Below, piece by piece: positions 10,130 to 21,135 of a stretch of DNA of 64,000 nucleotides. The DNA lies in NCBI GenBank assembly GCA_963693285.1, contig OY848919.1, forward strand, positions 7,125,461-7,189,460. The letters are read 5' to 3'. Numbering within the stretch: position 1 is the first letter of the stretch; the number at the start of each line of letters is the position of its first letter. The stretch is from Xestospongia muta (lineage: Eukaryota; Porifera; Demospongiae; Haplosclerida; Petrosiidae). The notes beneath the pieces are model-generated. The model was not told the origin of the DNA and ran no database searches. It worked only from the letters and a program-made list of their open reading frames with translations. Made by a program: the position numbers and the translations under genes.

Positions 10130-12023
10130 ATGCCTCCTAAGTCTAAACAAAGAAAACAGTGCCAAGAAAGTTTGATAAAAGCCAGAAGAAGACTTCAAGA
10201 AAGGAATCAGCCGTTGGAAGAGTCAGCATCATTGATGAATCTGTCAATGGAGACTACCAATAATTTGGAGATGGAGGATTTGCTCAGGATGTCTGATACT
10301 TCACTAGAAGAACTCAATACAGACAATGAAGAGGTAGATGCATCATCCTCAATTGACAATAGTATAAAATCTGACTTAGATCATGTGAAAGACACTTTCT
10401 GTGAGAATTGGGTGGGCCAACTTGAGCGAAATGATCTGATATCCCTTGGTCTTTTTTAACTTTCCAACTGAGTACTCTGTTACAGAAGAAGGAAGCTGAG
10501 GCAGCTGAAATTGCAGGCATTATGATTGGCAAGTCGGATCGTACAATACGAGGGTGGAAAGCAAAGTTCTTTGAGACTGGTGAGATCCCGGAGAGTAAGC
10601 AAGGACATTACAGGAATGAAGATTTAAATAAGAAGGCTGAGCAATACATCAGGTCTAATGGATCAGTTAAGGGACAACCTAACCTGACTGTAGCCAAGTT
10701 TTGCCAATGGGTCAACGAACATTTCCTTCCCAATCAAACATTGGAACCTGGAAAATATCACATGAAACAGCACATACATGGATGCACCAGATGGGATTTG
10801 CTGTTGTGAGAGCCAAGAAAGGTGCTTTTGTAGACAGTCACAAATGTGAAGACGTTGTGCAAAGAATGGTAGCTTTGGGCTTTCTGAATTCATCAAATGC
10901 CACAACAGATCAGGCTAAATTGGCTTTGCCACATAATCTTGAATGTACATCAGAAGAAGTACTTAGCAAGACAGTAGTTTTTTTCATGATGAAAGCACTT
11001 TTCAATCTAATGAAGATCAACCCAATTTGTGGGCAATGAAGGATACAAAAGTCTTAAAACCAAAGTCAAGGGGAGCTGCCATAACAGTTTCAGACTTTAT
11101 TGATGAGAGGAATAGCTACTTGCAAATGACTGAAGAAGAGTACCAAAAGAGCTAGGAACTGATTCAAATGCTAAGCTGGTGGCTTGAGAATTTCTTGAAT
11201 ATGGTAAAGCTAGAGAAGGATACTGGACTAGTGACAAATTCATGCATCAGATAGAAAAGGCTTAAAAATTGATGAAAATAAATACTCAAGTTCGAATGGA
11301 TGGAAACATGTCTGGATATTTGATCATAGCAGCTGCCACTAGCAAGAGAAAAATTCATCTTTTAAACCTTCCCATTCCAAAATCCCTCCCTCATTACATG
11401 TTGCTTTCCTCCTGGCTTCACACTCATAGCATTAACATCTAAGGCATCATGTGGCATTGCTAGTGGCAGCTGCTATGATCATCAAGGAACATGTGATGAG
11501 GGAGGGATTTTGGAATGGGAAGGTTTAAAAGATGAATTTTTCTCTTGGTGTACCAAAAGGTTTACAATTGGCTCTGGAAGAAAGGGGTATAAATATGAAA
11601 GGATTAGGAGCATCTGAAATGAGAGCAATTCTTTCACACCATGATGACTTCAAAAAGGAAAAATTGAAGATTGAAAGATATTTAGAAGGAAAAGGTGATA
11701 CAGTATATTTGTTTCCTAAGTATCATTGTGAACTAAACCCAATTGAAATAGTTTGGACCCAATCCAAAAGATACACTAAAGCTTACTGTAATTATTCGAT
11801 TGTATCACAACAGAAGTACATAACACTTGCCCTGGAAAGCGTTTCACTAGAGAATATCCAAAACTACTTTTCCAAAGTAAGACAGTACATGTTTGCCTAC
11901 TTAGAAGGTGTTCCTGGAGGAACAGATGTGGAAAAGCTGGTTAAAGATTACAAGAAAGCAATAAGTCACATTGAAGTATTTCAGACAGACATTGACACCC
12001 TCTTCTCACCTTTGAATGCATAA
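10130..12023 (+). pseudogene. Tc1/mariner-like (DDE_3) transposase pseudogene
   Basis: ATG 10130 opens a basic then acidic N-terminal region. After a shift near 10455 a helix-turn-helix follows (EIAGIMIGKSDRTIRGWK). After another shift comes ISHETAHTWMHQMGFAVVRA, then HDES (first catalytic Asp) near 10990 and KPKSRGAAITVSDFIDE. The second Asp lies in HVWIFDHSSCH-type sequence near 11320, inside a rearranged stretch. The C-terminal frame 11532-12023 has MNFSLGVPKGLQLALEERGI, CELNPIEIVWTQSKRYTKAY (third acidic residue, Glu) and RQYMFAYLEGVPGG. The family is the IS630/Tc1-related endonuclease seen in many sponge and cnidarian genomes. Frameshifts, stops (for example near 11153) and a micro-inversion inactivate it. 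Confidence 0.8.
11319..11548. repeat. Micro-inversion with duplicated flanks inside the transposase
   Basis: The order is A-B-M'-A'-B', where primes mark inverted copies. A is about 11319-11344 (ATCATAGCAGCTGCCACTAG) and B about 11345-11405 (AGAGAAAAATTCATC through CCCTCCCTCAT). A' is about 11458-11484 and B' about 11489-11548. M' (about 11406-11457), read as reverse complement, encodes HDALDVNAMSVKPGGKQ, which is what the transposase should read between DHSSCH and REGFWNGKV. So B-M'-A' is an inverted copy of the normal A-M-B segment, kept between the original A and a final B in normal orientation. Confidence 0.85.
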
Positions 12024-13460
12024 TTTCAATATCCACTCTGGTACTTTTCTAGACCTACAAACATACTTTCAATTCCCTCAAACGTTTGTGTGTGAGGCTA
12101 TTATTGAGTGACTACTTATGGTTTTCTGAATCAATATTAAATTCACAAAATTCATAAAGTAAATGCTATTAAATAAATATAATAAAATGCACATTCTCTT
12201 GAAGACTCTACAGTACATATTAAAAGTTAAAAATTGAATAAAAACTGTTAATAAGTGGGTGTGGTCATATTTATTAAGCTACACCCACAATGGTTTGGAC
12301 GCTTGTGACTATGGCAACTGGAATACAAAGTCTCATTACATTAGCAATTAAAACAAGTATCAAAATCCACTTTGACTACTTTGCAAAAAAATTGGAAGTT
12401 CATGGCTGGTTGCACTATAATTAGAATAGCTGTAACTTATTTGTAATATTTATGACATTAATTATAACTATTTGTACATGTAGTTTGAAAGATCATTAGA
12501 TGAGTCTAATGTCAGCTAGTCTCCACCTTTAACCAATTCCATTTATGTATTTATGGTGAGAGGCCTTTTCACATCTCTCAAGTACCCTTATGTTCAACTT
12601 ATCTGCAAGGATGTAACTGGTAACAACAGCATCTTAAAGTGTACTGTTCAAGAAATACTATCAAAAGACATCAGTAGAAGAAGCTAGTTTAGTCATTATA
12701 AGCTAACTGAAAAATGAGGCAACTTAACACTGGCAGCCCTAAATGAACTCCTTCAACATTAATTATTTTATTTTCTAGAAGGAAGTGATTTTTTAAACCA
12801 CATTCTAATTGAGGAGGGATCGATAGTTGGCCAATTTTTAGTGCTTTGCATTTAATGCTACACAAATAAAGAACACTTAATGTGTCAAGTTCGTGTCTTT
12901 GCAATTTCTGCTGATGGAATAGTCTATCTTCTCAAAAAGAAGATCCTGCTTTTACAATTGAGCGTTCACTTTTAAGAGAATTAAAAGCCAGTGCAATATA
13001 TAATAAAACTTGTGTCATGGTAAAAAATTGTTCTGGTAAAACCGACCCGGCAGGCCATAAAAAAGATTCGGTAACATTAACTTTTCAGTCTGGGGATAAA
13101 AAAATTAGTCCACTACAGTCTGCACATGACAACACATTTTAATATCTCAAGATCCTGATGGAGATTGAACTTGTTGAGCAAGTGTACACACATATCGCAG
13201 CAGGGAGGTATCCAAATTGCACATAAAGCAGAAAGCGTGCGATCATTAAAAAATCAAAATGTTAATTGATGAGAATGGAAACTTGTACTATATGCAGAGG
13301 AAGAATCAGGTTTGATGTAACTTTCTAAGCTTATTAATTTATCAACCTATATGTATAGGATAACTGCCTTTTAAGGTTTAATTTTCTAAAGAACAATGGA
13401 AGATTCTAATAAGTTGTCACACAGACTCCACTTCAGAGCATTTGAGAAAAACAAAGACCA
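12024..13460. other. Intergenic, no firm gene
   Basis: AT-rich sequence. A short plus-strand stretch from about 13018 reads MVKNCSGKTDPAGHKKDSV and could be a degraded exon. It breaks at a stop near 13140 and I cannot assign it. A short inverted pair, GGGTGTGG and ACACCCA, lies near 12256-12289. Nothing else is supported. Confidence 0.5.
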
Positions 13461-14390
13461 TACAGTGGAACCTCCCACTCCGGACACCTCTGAAATGTGT
13501 ATACCCAGGATAATGCGGAGAGCTTCGTTGGTCCCGAATGCTTTTCCCATCAAATCAGTGTAAAATGAACCTCTGAAATCTGGACCCTCAATATATCATA
13601 ATGCAGACACAATTTTAGGACCTAATTGAACCAACAATGTGTCAAGTGCACTCAATATAATGGCCAGTGGGTGTGATCATTTATACATGCTGCATGTATG
13701 TATTTGCATTGACACAAATTTTATAATTTTCTTGTGAAACAAATTAACAACTAAACCAATCCTTTGCTTTTAAATCACTAACTAATGTCTGTAATCTATC
13801 AACAAACTTTTGATGTCCATAGAAATGATAACAAGCTCAACATTTGCTTGGTATCTTTGGACAAATCAATACTTTTGTTTATGGACAATGCGGGTTGTCA
13901 TCCTGAAGATTTAAAAGATAAGTATACAAATATTTGTGTTGTTTTCTTACCACCTAACACAATCTCACTTCTTCAGCCTTTGGATCTTGGGATAATTAAA
14001 AGTTATAAAATGCATTATAGAAAGTTGCTACTTATCTACATCTCAAGTAAAATAGAAAAGTGTACATCTACATCAGAACTAACTAATTCTGTCCACATTC
14101 TACAAGCCAATGATGGATAGTGAGATAATGTACCTTCAGAAACCACCAGGAATGCTGGAATATTAGACAAAGATTTGGAAGTCATATTCGAAGGAATTGT
14201 TACTCTAGGGGATCTCTTCACAGATCTGGATGACAATAGTGCAGCAGATAGTGATGAGGTTGAATTGACTCAGTTAATTGAACAAGTTTGTGAAGATCCT
14301 CCTGACCTTGACATGTACTTGAACTTTGATCAGGATATTGTATGTAGCAAATTTGATGATGGAAATTGAAACAACAAATTCTTTTTAGAA
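13461..14390 (+). pseudogene. pogo/Tigger-like element, copy 1 (DDE_1 transposase fragment)
   Basis: The element begins at a TA followed by CAGTGGAACCTC at 13463, the terminus typical of pogo/Tigger elements. The ORF at 13785-14120 has the DDE_1 signature: LLFMDNAGCHPEDL (second catalytic Asp), VVFLPPNTISLLQPLDLGII and KMHYRKLLL. A third frame from 14175 reads TLGDLFTDLDDNSAADSDEV, an acidic C-terminus. The N-terminal CENP-B-type DNA-binding region and the first catalytic Asp are missing, and no right-hand terminus was found. It is a truncated, inactive copy; the next 450 bp belong to a hAT fragment. Confidence 0.7.
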
Positions 14391-14840
14391 TCGGATCGTA
14401 CTCAAGGAAGAATAAGTTTTTTTCTGGTGCTATTGAAATAAGTGCAGCTAAACAGATGCTTGAAGATAAAGTGAAGTTACTATTATAGGATAACCAAACC
14501 AGAACCTTCACTGAAGTGTCCTTGGACTGAGTCAGTTTCAGCCATTTGGCAAAGTTTTAATGAAATACTAGAACAACTAGTCTTAATGAAGCAGAAAACA
14601 ATGTTATTGAACAATATCTTGCTGAATCACTTCCACTGGCAAAATTGCTATATCTGGTAGGCACAAAATGCAACACAATTTCCTGTCCTAGCTGTGTTGG
14701 CTGAAAGGTATTTGTCCGCTCCCCCAACTTTAGTTGCTTCAGAACATTTATTTTCAGGTGCAACAGATATATATGATGAGAAACGCTCTCGTTTATACCT
14801 GAAAAGGCTGAAATAATTCTTATCATAAAAAATAACTACA
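14391..14840 (+). pseudogene. hAT transposase C-terminal fragment (ZBED-like)
   Basis: Plus-strand pieces in several frames read FSGAIEISAAKQMLEDKV, NEAENNVIEQYLAESLPLAK, then [18 protein letters not shown] and [20 protein letters not shown]. The last two are the hAT dimerisation region (Dimer_Tnp_hAT), here with SEHLFS for the usual SERLFS. Only the C-terminal third is present, joined directly to the pogo-like fragment. Confidence 0.75.
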
Positions 14841-15524
14841 AGTTTTATAATTACTAAACTATAATACTTTTTTAAATTCTGTGATTGAATTTTTTAGTTT
14901 ATGTATGTTTGTGAGTGTTCTTTTTGATTTTGTCTGTGAATCGCTCAAATATAATAGATTTTTTTAAAATTTAAAAATATCGGTATTGGCAAAGTATATC
15001 GGTTCATTATTCATGTTAACATCAGTTTATCGGTAGATAAGTAAAATTTCATATCAGTACAACTCTAATTATAATGATTTATTATAATAGTTGTAGCAGA
15101 TCTGTCTTATAATGATTGCATCTTGTGAAGCTAGTATCATATTTTTAAAGACATATTGTCAAAAACTCCAGTCTGAGGACTAAAATTTTTGGACCCTGTG
15201 ATGGACCATTTTTTTCAAGGTAGGACTAATTTCTCATGGAAAACTTGTCCTAGGACTATTTTTTAATGAAAAAATGGCCTGGGATTAAAAATGTCAGTCC
15301 TAGGACTAGATAAGCATTGTTTATGTGTCTTATATCTCTTTCCTTTTAACACGTTCAAGGCCAAAACACTGTACAATGAATGCCATTTCTTGAAACATTT
15401 TGACAATAATTGAACTAGTCAATGTCTCACTCGCTTTTATTGATTCTGAAATAGCTACATGTATTCCTTGCAATTATGATTGTCAGTTTAATTTGTTGCT
15501 AACATTCTACTGTTCCAATATCTG
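14841..15524. other. Intergenic, no gene seen
   Basis: AT-rich sequence. Short related words (TAGGACTA, CCTAGGACTA) recur near 15213, 15250 and 15298 around poly-T and poly-A runs, without a clear repeat unit. Confidence 0.5.
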
Positions 15525-16110
15525 CTAGATAACAAAATCTATGCCAGTGGAACTATATGCTCTGACAGGAATTTTTTTTTCTAGAGCAGTTCAAATCATT
15601 CAAAAAAAGGAGAGTACATCTACAACAGAGTGGAAACTTAGTAATCGCACTGTGGCAAGACACAAAAATCTTTATGGCTATTTCAACAAATTCTCAAACA
15701 AATGAAATAGTTGCGGTAAAAAAGCAAAAAATAGCAAGAGACAGCTCATTCAATGTCCAGGGCTTATACCTAAGTACAATCGAAATATGGGTGGTGTTGA
15801 TGAAAATGATCAATTGAGACAGTACTACAGTATTAGATATTAGAGCTCGTGGGCGGTATGCTATGTATAGATTGCCTACTTTAGCATAGATGTAGCTATC
15901 AGAAATGCTTAACATTTTGTCACTGTCTTCTTTCTGAACTGTCATTTCACAACATGAGAGACTTTCATCACAATCTTACAACTCAACACATTGGTTTGTA
16001 CAATAGTCAAAAACATCCTGGTTGTCCTTATATATTACCAGCAATAGTTAGTTTTCACAGAAACCAAACAATAAATGTTACCAGTGTCACTACTGCTACA
16101 TCTTTAAGAA
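15525..16110 (+). pseudogene. piggyBac transposase 3' fragment
   Basis: Frames on the plus strand give IYASGTICSDRNFF, NLVIALWQDTKIFMAIST, CPGLIPKYNRNMGGVDENDQ (the piggyBac YNxxMGGVDxxDQ motif) and LRQYYSIRY, followed by a degraded hydrophobic segment. It is the catalytic C-terminal half only, with several frameshifts. It is closest in style to the copy at 33.4-35.2 kb, not to the one at 1.5-3.0 kb. Confidence 0.7.
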
Positions 16111-16590
16111 GATAAAAAAAAATACTCAATGGTATAGTCAAGATTGTAGTATACACCTCTACATGACTGTTTCTTAGTTTATCAAACCAAATGTCTTTAC
16201 ATACACACTACACAGTAAAAATGATCAGAGTGCCTACTAACATAATGGCACATACTAGGCATTTGTGGGCAATGCCCACTATAATTTCAGCAGCAGACAT
16301 GATCACACATGTCCAGATGAATGGTGACCATCGGTCTCCATCACCAAGTCATTTTGATTATCAGCATTTTCTTACACACTAACTTAAAATCTTTGTTAAT
16401 CACCTTAAGTTATCACTCTTTGTCATCTCTATCAGGTTAGTTCATTTGTTACAATTATCATTAATTTTCATCAGTTAATAGTTTACTAATGGCTAAGTGT
16501 GTCTTACTCTACTTTGAACGACATTAGATTTTCAATATACTTGAAAGAAATAAAGAAATGTCCATTATATGAAGAGATATTTTTAACTTG
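16111..16590. other. Intergenic, no gene seen
   Basis: AT-rich sequence between the piggyBac fragment and the PB1-like exon. No coding similarity recognised. Confidence 0.5.
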
Positions 16591-16770
16591 ATGGATGATA
16601 TCACTGTTAAAGCTTTCTTTCAGAAGTTTGACAAGGAATAGGATACGTTTATAGATGAAGAGGATGGCAATGAGTTAAATGATAAAGACAAAGTGAAGGC
16701 TGTAGTTACACATAGTCTAGATTTGCAATCATCAAAAGGGGTAGATAGTATGGCCACTAGCATAATTTCT
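16591..16770 (+). pseudogene. PB1-like exon fragment
   Basis: From ATG 16591 the frame reads MDDITVKAFFQKFDKE, a TAG near 16639, then DTFIDEEDGNEL and DKDKVKAVVTHSLDLQ, ending at a GTAAGG donor at 16771. It parallels 143-583, where VNVYFQKFNTDW and RDKLKVIVTPQL occupy the same places. Upstream and downstream exons are not certain; a later exon-like segment at about 18405-18560 (PSILLDYPFLKHFDKL) might belong to the same broken gene, with the pogo-like element inserted between. Confidence 0.45.
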
Positions 16771-17149
16771 GTAAGGAAACTACCTTCTATAATTATATTT
16801 TATAATAGGTAAATTATGATGAAAGATTGATAGCTTCTGAAATACAGATATACAGTGGAACCTCTTTTACAGACACTCCCTGCAATGGATACCTCTGCTT
16901 TAATGGACAAATTGAACTCATGGATTGAATTGACCACTATTCACATGGTTACTAACCTCCTTGGAACAGTCACTCTATATAACAGTTAACAGTGAAAGCG
17001 TAGTTCCCCATCTTGACAATGATATACAAACCACACCTCCATTTAACGGGCATGTGTTGGTGAAGCTCACGTATATAATTATACATATGCATATATTGTA
17101 GTTAAATCACAACTCATTGACTATTAATGATAATAAACAACTCCTTGAC

Positions 17150-17551
17150 TCAAGCTAAAAGACATGAATCGAGAACATGGTAGTGACACATCACAGACCA
17201 ATGTTTCTTTCTCGCAAAGTACTTTTCATGCACTCTTTCAGTGTATGCTGTAGGACCATATAGCATGTAAACACATGGTATTTCTTGCCCATATCCAGCT
17301 CCACAATTCACTTTTTCACCTGTTACTTTAACTGTATCTTTATTGAAGCCTTTTCTGAGGAACTGGGAAAATATCTGTGCCAAATCATACGGTATATGGC
17401 CAACAACAGTTTTATTTGGCAATACGACAGCAATGGCATACTTATCACAGACGTTTGTTTTCTCTTGCATGAGTAGTAAACAATTGGCAACAGATGGTGT
17501 CCAGATATCAATATAGGCATGGTAGCCCATAATATACGAAGACGTTTCCAA
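17150..17551 (-). CDS. HIRAN-domain protein fragment
   Basis: An open frame of 133 codons matches a HIRAN domain: GYHAYIDIWTPSVANCLLLM, then DKYAIAVVLPNKTVVGHIPY, FSQFLRKGFNK, VTGEKVNCGAGYGQEIPCVY and MLYGPTAYTERV. HIRAN domains bind the 3'-OH ends of DNA in fork-remodelling helicases such as HLTF. Stand-alone HIRAN ORFs are frequent in sponge and cnidarian genomes (recalled). Here it lies antisense to, and within the apparent bounds of, a pogo-like element. The frame is uninterrupted, so it may be a whole small gene, one exon of a larger gene, or a recently inserted piece. No helicase domain was found nearby. Confidence 0.7.
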   Translation of the reverse strand: METSSYIMGYHAYIDIWTPSVANCLLLMQEKTNVCDKYAIAVVLPNKTVVGHIPYDLAQIFSQFLRKGFNKDTVKVTGEKVNCGAGYGQEIPCVYMLYGPTAYTERVHEKYFARKKHWSVMCHYHVLDSCLLA

Positions 17552-17635
17552 CTTAGAAGAGCTTTGGGCAGGTTGTTTTAAAGGAATTATTAAGAGTCAA
17601 CATCCAGTGCAGTATTTGACCAACCAAATGCGTGG

Positions 17636-18200
17636 ATGTCTGGTGAAATTTTTCATGAAGTTTTAGCGAAAATCAATCACCACTTGCTAGCAAAGTCTCA
17701 GTCAGTTAGATTATTTCTGTATAATGCTCTCTGCCATCCACCTGATATTGAAGGACAATATAGAAATATTAAAGTTAGATGGTTGCCCGTAAATACTACA
17801 TCAAAATTACAACCTTTAGATATTGGGATTATGAAAAATTTTTTAAAATTACTATCATAAATCATTACTAAAGTACATGTTGTCTAAAATTGATGAGTAC
17901 AAAACAGGTTCAGAAGTGGCTAGCTCTGTCAATATCATTATTGCAATTAGGGGGATTGCTCACAGGGTTCAGATAAAGTTCAAGAAAAGACAATTCGAAA
18001 GTGTTTCAAAAAAGGTGGCATTACATGTGATGATGGAACTGTTACTTCATGTTTTGAAGACAATGATCTTTTTGCAGACCTTGATGAGCAAGCAAATGAG
18101 TATGAAGAAGTTGAAGCTTTGGTGAACAGACTAGTAATGGGAGAAAAAGAGAAATGTTCTGCTGATGAATACATTAATGGTCATAATGATCTTGACTTCC
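17636..18200 (+). pseudogene. pogo-like DDE_1 transposase fragment
   Basis: ORF 17636-17860 reads MSGEIFHEVLAKINHHLL, LFLYNALCHPPDI (the catalytic DNAxxH site, with Asp replaced by Tyr) and VRWLPVNTTSKLQPLDIGIM. A second frame from 17877 gives KIDEYKTGSEVASSVNII and AIRGIAHRV, then an acidic tail in other frames (SCFEDNDLFADLDEQANEYE). Loss of the second catalytic Asp plus frameshifts show it is inactive. It is distinct in sequence from copy 1 at 13785. Confidence 0.75.
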
Positions 18201-18400
18201 AGAGATTTAGAGAACTTAGACATTAGCAGTAAGATCAATGCTGTTGGTGAAATTGGAGTAATGAAACAGATAGGACCTCTACAAACAATGTCATTGCTAA
18301 AGTTCATTCCTATACCACAAGGAGAGGATGATACATCTTTTCATAGGAACAATGTTATATTAGAAAGCAAACCTAATCCTACAGTTAGCAAACCCTTATG

Positions 18401-19049
18401 AAAATGGCATTTCCATTTCAAAGCAATGATATTTTACCAGGAAGTAAAGACATCCCCAGCATTTTATTGGATTATCCTTTCCTTAAACATTTTGACAAAT
18501 TAAATAATATCAACAACATGGATAAGTCTTATGTTATCTTAGCTATGTTGTGATATAGATCATTATATATCACTAGTTAATAGCTTATTGAAGACTAGTA
18601 ACAAAATAGCTAGACAGGTAATGTATTTTGTGCTATACCATATATTCCACCTGACTACTCTCTATGATACAAAGCTCAAAAGCTACTGCTAGATAGGAAA
18701 GTGACAGTGGAGGTACTTTTATCAAAGAAAGAAAGAAATCAGATAATAGTATGCTAAAAAGTTTTATTTTAATGTTTAATTTTATTTAATGTGTAGGTTT
18801 GATACTTCAACCAGTAGTTGCTCCAGTTCTTATTGCTGCTCATCATGGTATGGGCATTTTTCATCATTGAACATGATAATATTTTCGGTGATGAAAATAA
18901 TTTTTATGATCTTAGTAATAAGTTGACTGAGAAAGGAGATTAGTACATCCTTTATACTGGCTCTTCAACGGTTTCTAACAAATATATGCTTTTCTGTAAA
19001 TTTTACTGAAGTGACCAATCAAATCTTTTGCAAGTTGGAAACGAAAATC
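18401..19049. other. Intergenic with exon-like traces
   Basis: A plus-strand stretch near 18405-18560 reads NDILPGSKDIPSILLDYPFL and another near 18800-18852 reads LILQPVVAPVLIAAHHG between an AG and a GT. Both could be exons of a degraded host-type gene. I cannot assign them. Confidence 0.3.
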
Positions 19050-20615
19050 ATCACATGGTTTAATGAAAGGTCAGTGTATTCTTTGGCTAGAATTAAAGAA
19101 ATGATAACTCCCACATTCATGATGAACCTGAAAAAGCACTTACAGTTCTTTCAACATTTATGTTTTATGTGGTAATATTGGCGCAATTGATTGTATCTGA
19201 CAACACCATCCATATACTGATTATATAATGGAATATTTTGAGGGCATGAAAATTTCCTTTTCTCTTGATTTTGTTCTACTAGTTACCTCATTGTGAGGAA
19301 GTGGTTGAGCATTTGTTGAAATTGCTGTGACAAGTTTTGTGCCCTGTCAGATTGTAGCAATCACATTAGGTTGGTGTACACATTGTAAGGTGATGATCTC
19401 TCTTCTCTCTAATTGATTATATATAATATGCTGTTTAAGATTGCTATGTAAGCCTTCACAATGTGTTCTTACAGTACCATGTTTATACAAACCATCAGCT
19501 AACATATCTCTGAAGATTGAGAAACTGGGGAAAAGTTATCACAGAAAAAATGGTCACTTTTACATTTTAGTTTTCTCATCAGGTCTTTTATAACCCATTC
19601 TCCTACTTTAAACTCTGATGACCCTTTTTCTTTGTTATATACGTTTGAAGCTCAAATACATACCTATTGGTGGGAATCAGCTCGCATTCATAATTTTAAA
19701 TCACCCTTTGGTTTGTTTTTGAGGTATTTATTGCTTCATTGAGAAATAAACTTTATAAGGGACCATTGCCTCATCAATATTGCACTTAAAGTGAAAGTGT
19801 GGGTCATACAGATTTTGAGACTTATCACATAAATTCTCTGTGATTGATGAAACCTTATATAATCTGTCATAGTTTTTATTATCTGGGGTAAAAGTGTGGA
19901 GTTGTTGAGTAAATGAAGACACTGTGATATATCAAAGAAATTGATCTCATGATATTGGATTGCCAACTGGATTGTAATGAAGAAATTCATCCTTCTTCCA
20001 GTATTCATGATATGATAGTAGTGGGACTAAGCCCATGAAATCATGAAGCCAAATTATGCCTCCAACTCGCCTGGTTAGTTTGTCCCATTTAGCAAATCTT
20101 TCTTCTCCCATACAAATTTTAGCATAGCAGTTGGTCTTGTAAATGACTGTCTCTATTATCTCTTACTTGAAAAACAATTTACTGGTTTTGAATGTAAGGG
20201 ACTATTTGGACTAATATGTTCACAGAACTTGTTAATACTAATAGGTTCTAGTATGTCTATCCACTTGAGATCATCACTGTTACATGTAGTAAGCATAATT
20301 ATATAATGTTTTATGTCTACCTTTTTACAGTGGAGAGGTTAGATAAATAGTTAGTAGATGTCATATCATTGTTTGAAGTTTCCTTTTCTCAAAATAATCA
20401 TAAGAGGTCATGGTCATCTTGAATGTCATCACTTACAAGAATAGCAAGTTTTTAAAGGTATATGTATTTTTTAAAAATCTCATATTCTTCAACTTACTAT
20501 TAAACCCAAGTTTGTCATCATTGCCAGGTTCAAAGTGTTCCATCAAATAGTCATCATCATCACACATTATCATACTCAGTACCTCATCTCTAGTGTATGC
20601 CCCTCTCTCTGCCAA
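19050..20615 (-). pseudogene. piggyBac transposase pseudogene
   Basis: Minus-strand pieces in order cover most of a piggyBac transposase. An acidic start at 20615 (RGAYTRDEVLSMIMCDDDDY) ends at a GTAAG-type donor. WDKLTRRVGGIIWLHDFMGL follows near 20100-20030, then YWKKDEFLHYNPV, NIDEAMVPYKVYFSMKQ (catalytic Asp region) at about 19780-19730, and a degraded middle near 19720-19480. YNQYMDGVVRYNQLRQYYHI lies near 19220-19160. The expected MGGV is MDGV and the expected D-Q is Y-Q. Many frameshifts and stops are present, so this is an old copy. Confidence 0.7.
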
Positions 20616-20652
20616 TTCTATTTTTGATTTTAATTATTTTTATGCAGAAGTA

Positions 20653-21135
20653 ATTAGTGATGGGTGATTAAACGGTTTGGTGATTTAACCATGATATGTA
20701 GGATCCACAATTAACTAATCGAGGTAATACTGACACATACAATTATTGAAATTATCGATTATTTTATTATTATTATTATCATTATTATTGATTTGCACAC
20801 GTGAGCTCAGAACAAAATGGCCAATGTAGAGAGTGGATTTGTGTCTATCATCAAAACGAAAAACACAAAAAGGTGTGTGTGGCAGGAATTCGGTCTTAGG
20901 GCAACTGAAGATGGGAAAATAATTGAAACTGAATGTACTGCTAAATAGCAGGAAATGTAAGTAATTTCATCTAATGTTAGTTATAATAATTATTAACATT
21001 TCATGTATATTGTATAATATATGTACTTGTTATTCCTTTTATTAGACAGTAATTTTGACTAAGAAAGAACTGCTCTATCATATCAATGGACCCAAAAATT
21101 GCCCATGTGCAATACCGGAACACCAGAGGTAGGTC
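20653..21135 (+). pseudogene. BED-finger/hAT 5' fragment
   Basis: A GTGATGGGTGATTAA segment near 20660 resembles hAT termini. ATG 20817 opens MANVESGFVSIIKTKNTKRC with VWQEFGLRATEDGKIIET, the entry to a BED-type zinc finger, interrupted by a TAG near 20946. A continuation from about 21047 reads TVILTKKELLYHINGPKN, ending at a GTAGGT donor near 21131; it is a poor match to the rest of a BED finger. No transposase core follows. Confidence 0.45.

Larger units (their letters stand above)
16851..18400 (+). mobile_element. pogo/Tigger-like element, copy 2
   Basis: TA followed by CAGTGGAACCTC at 16853 matches the terminus of copy 1 at 13463. A plus-strand transposase fragment (17636-18200) and a minus-strand HIRAN ORF (17150-17551) lie inside. 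The right terminus was not recognised, so the end at 18400 is approximate. Confidence 0.55.

Noticed and set aside
18705..18720. GACAGTGGAGGTAC as the right end of pogo-like copy 2
   Set aside because: It is in direct orientation and lacks the GAGGTTCCACTG reverse complement expected of a right terminus.
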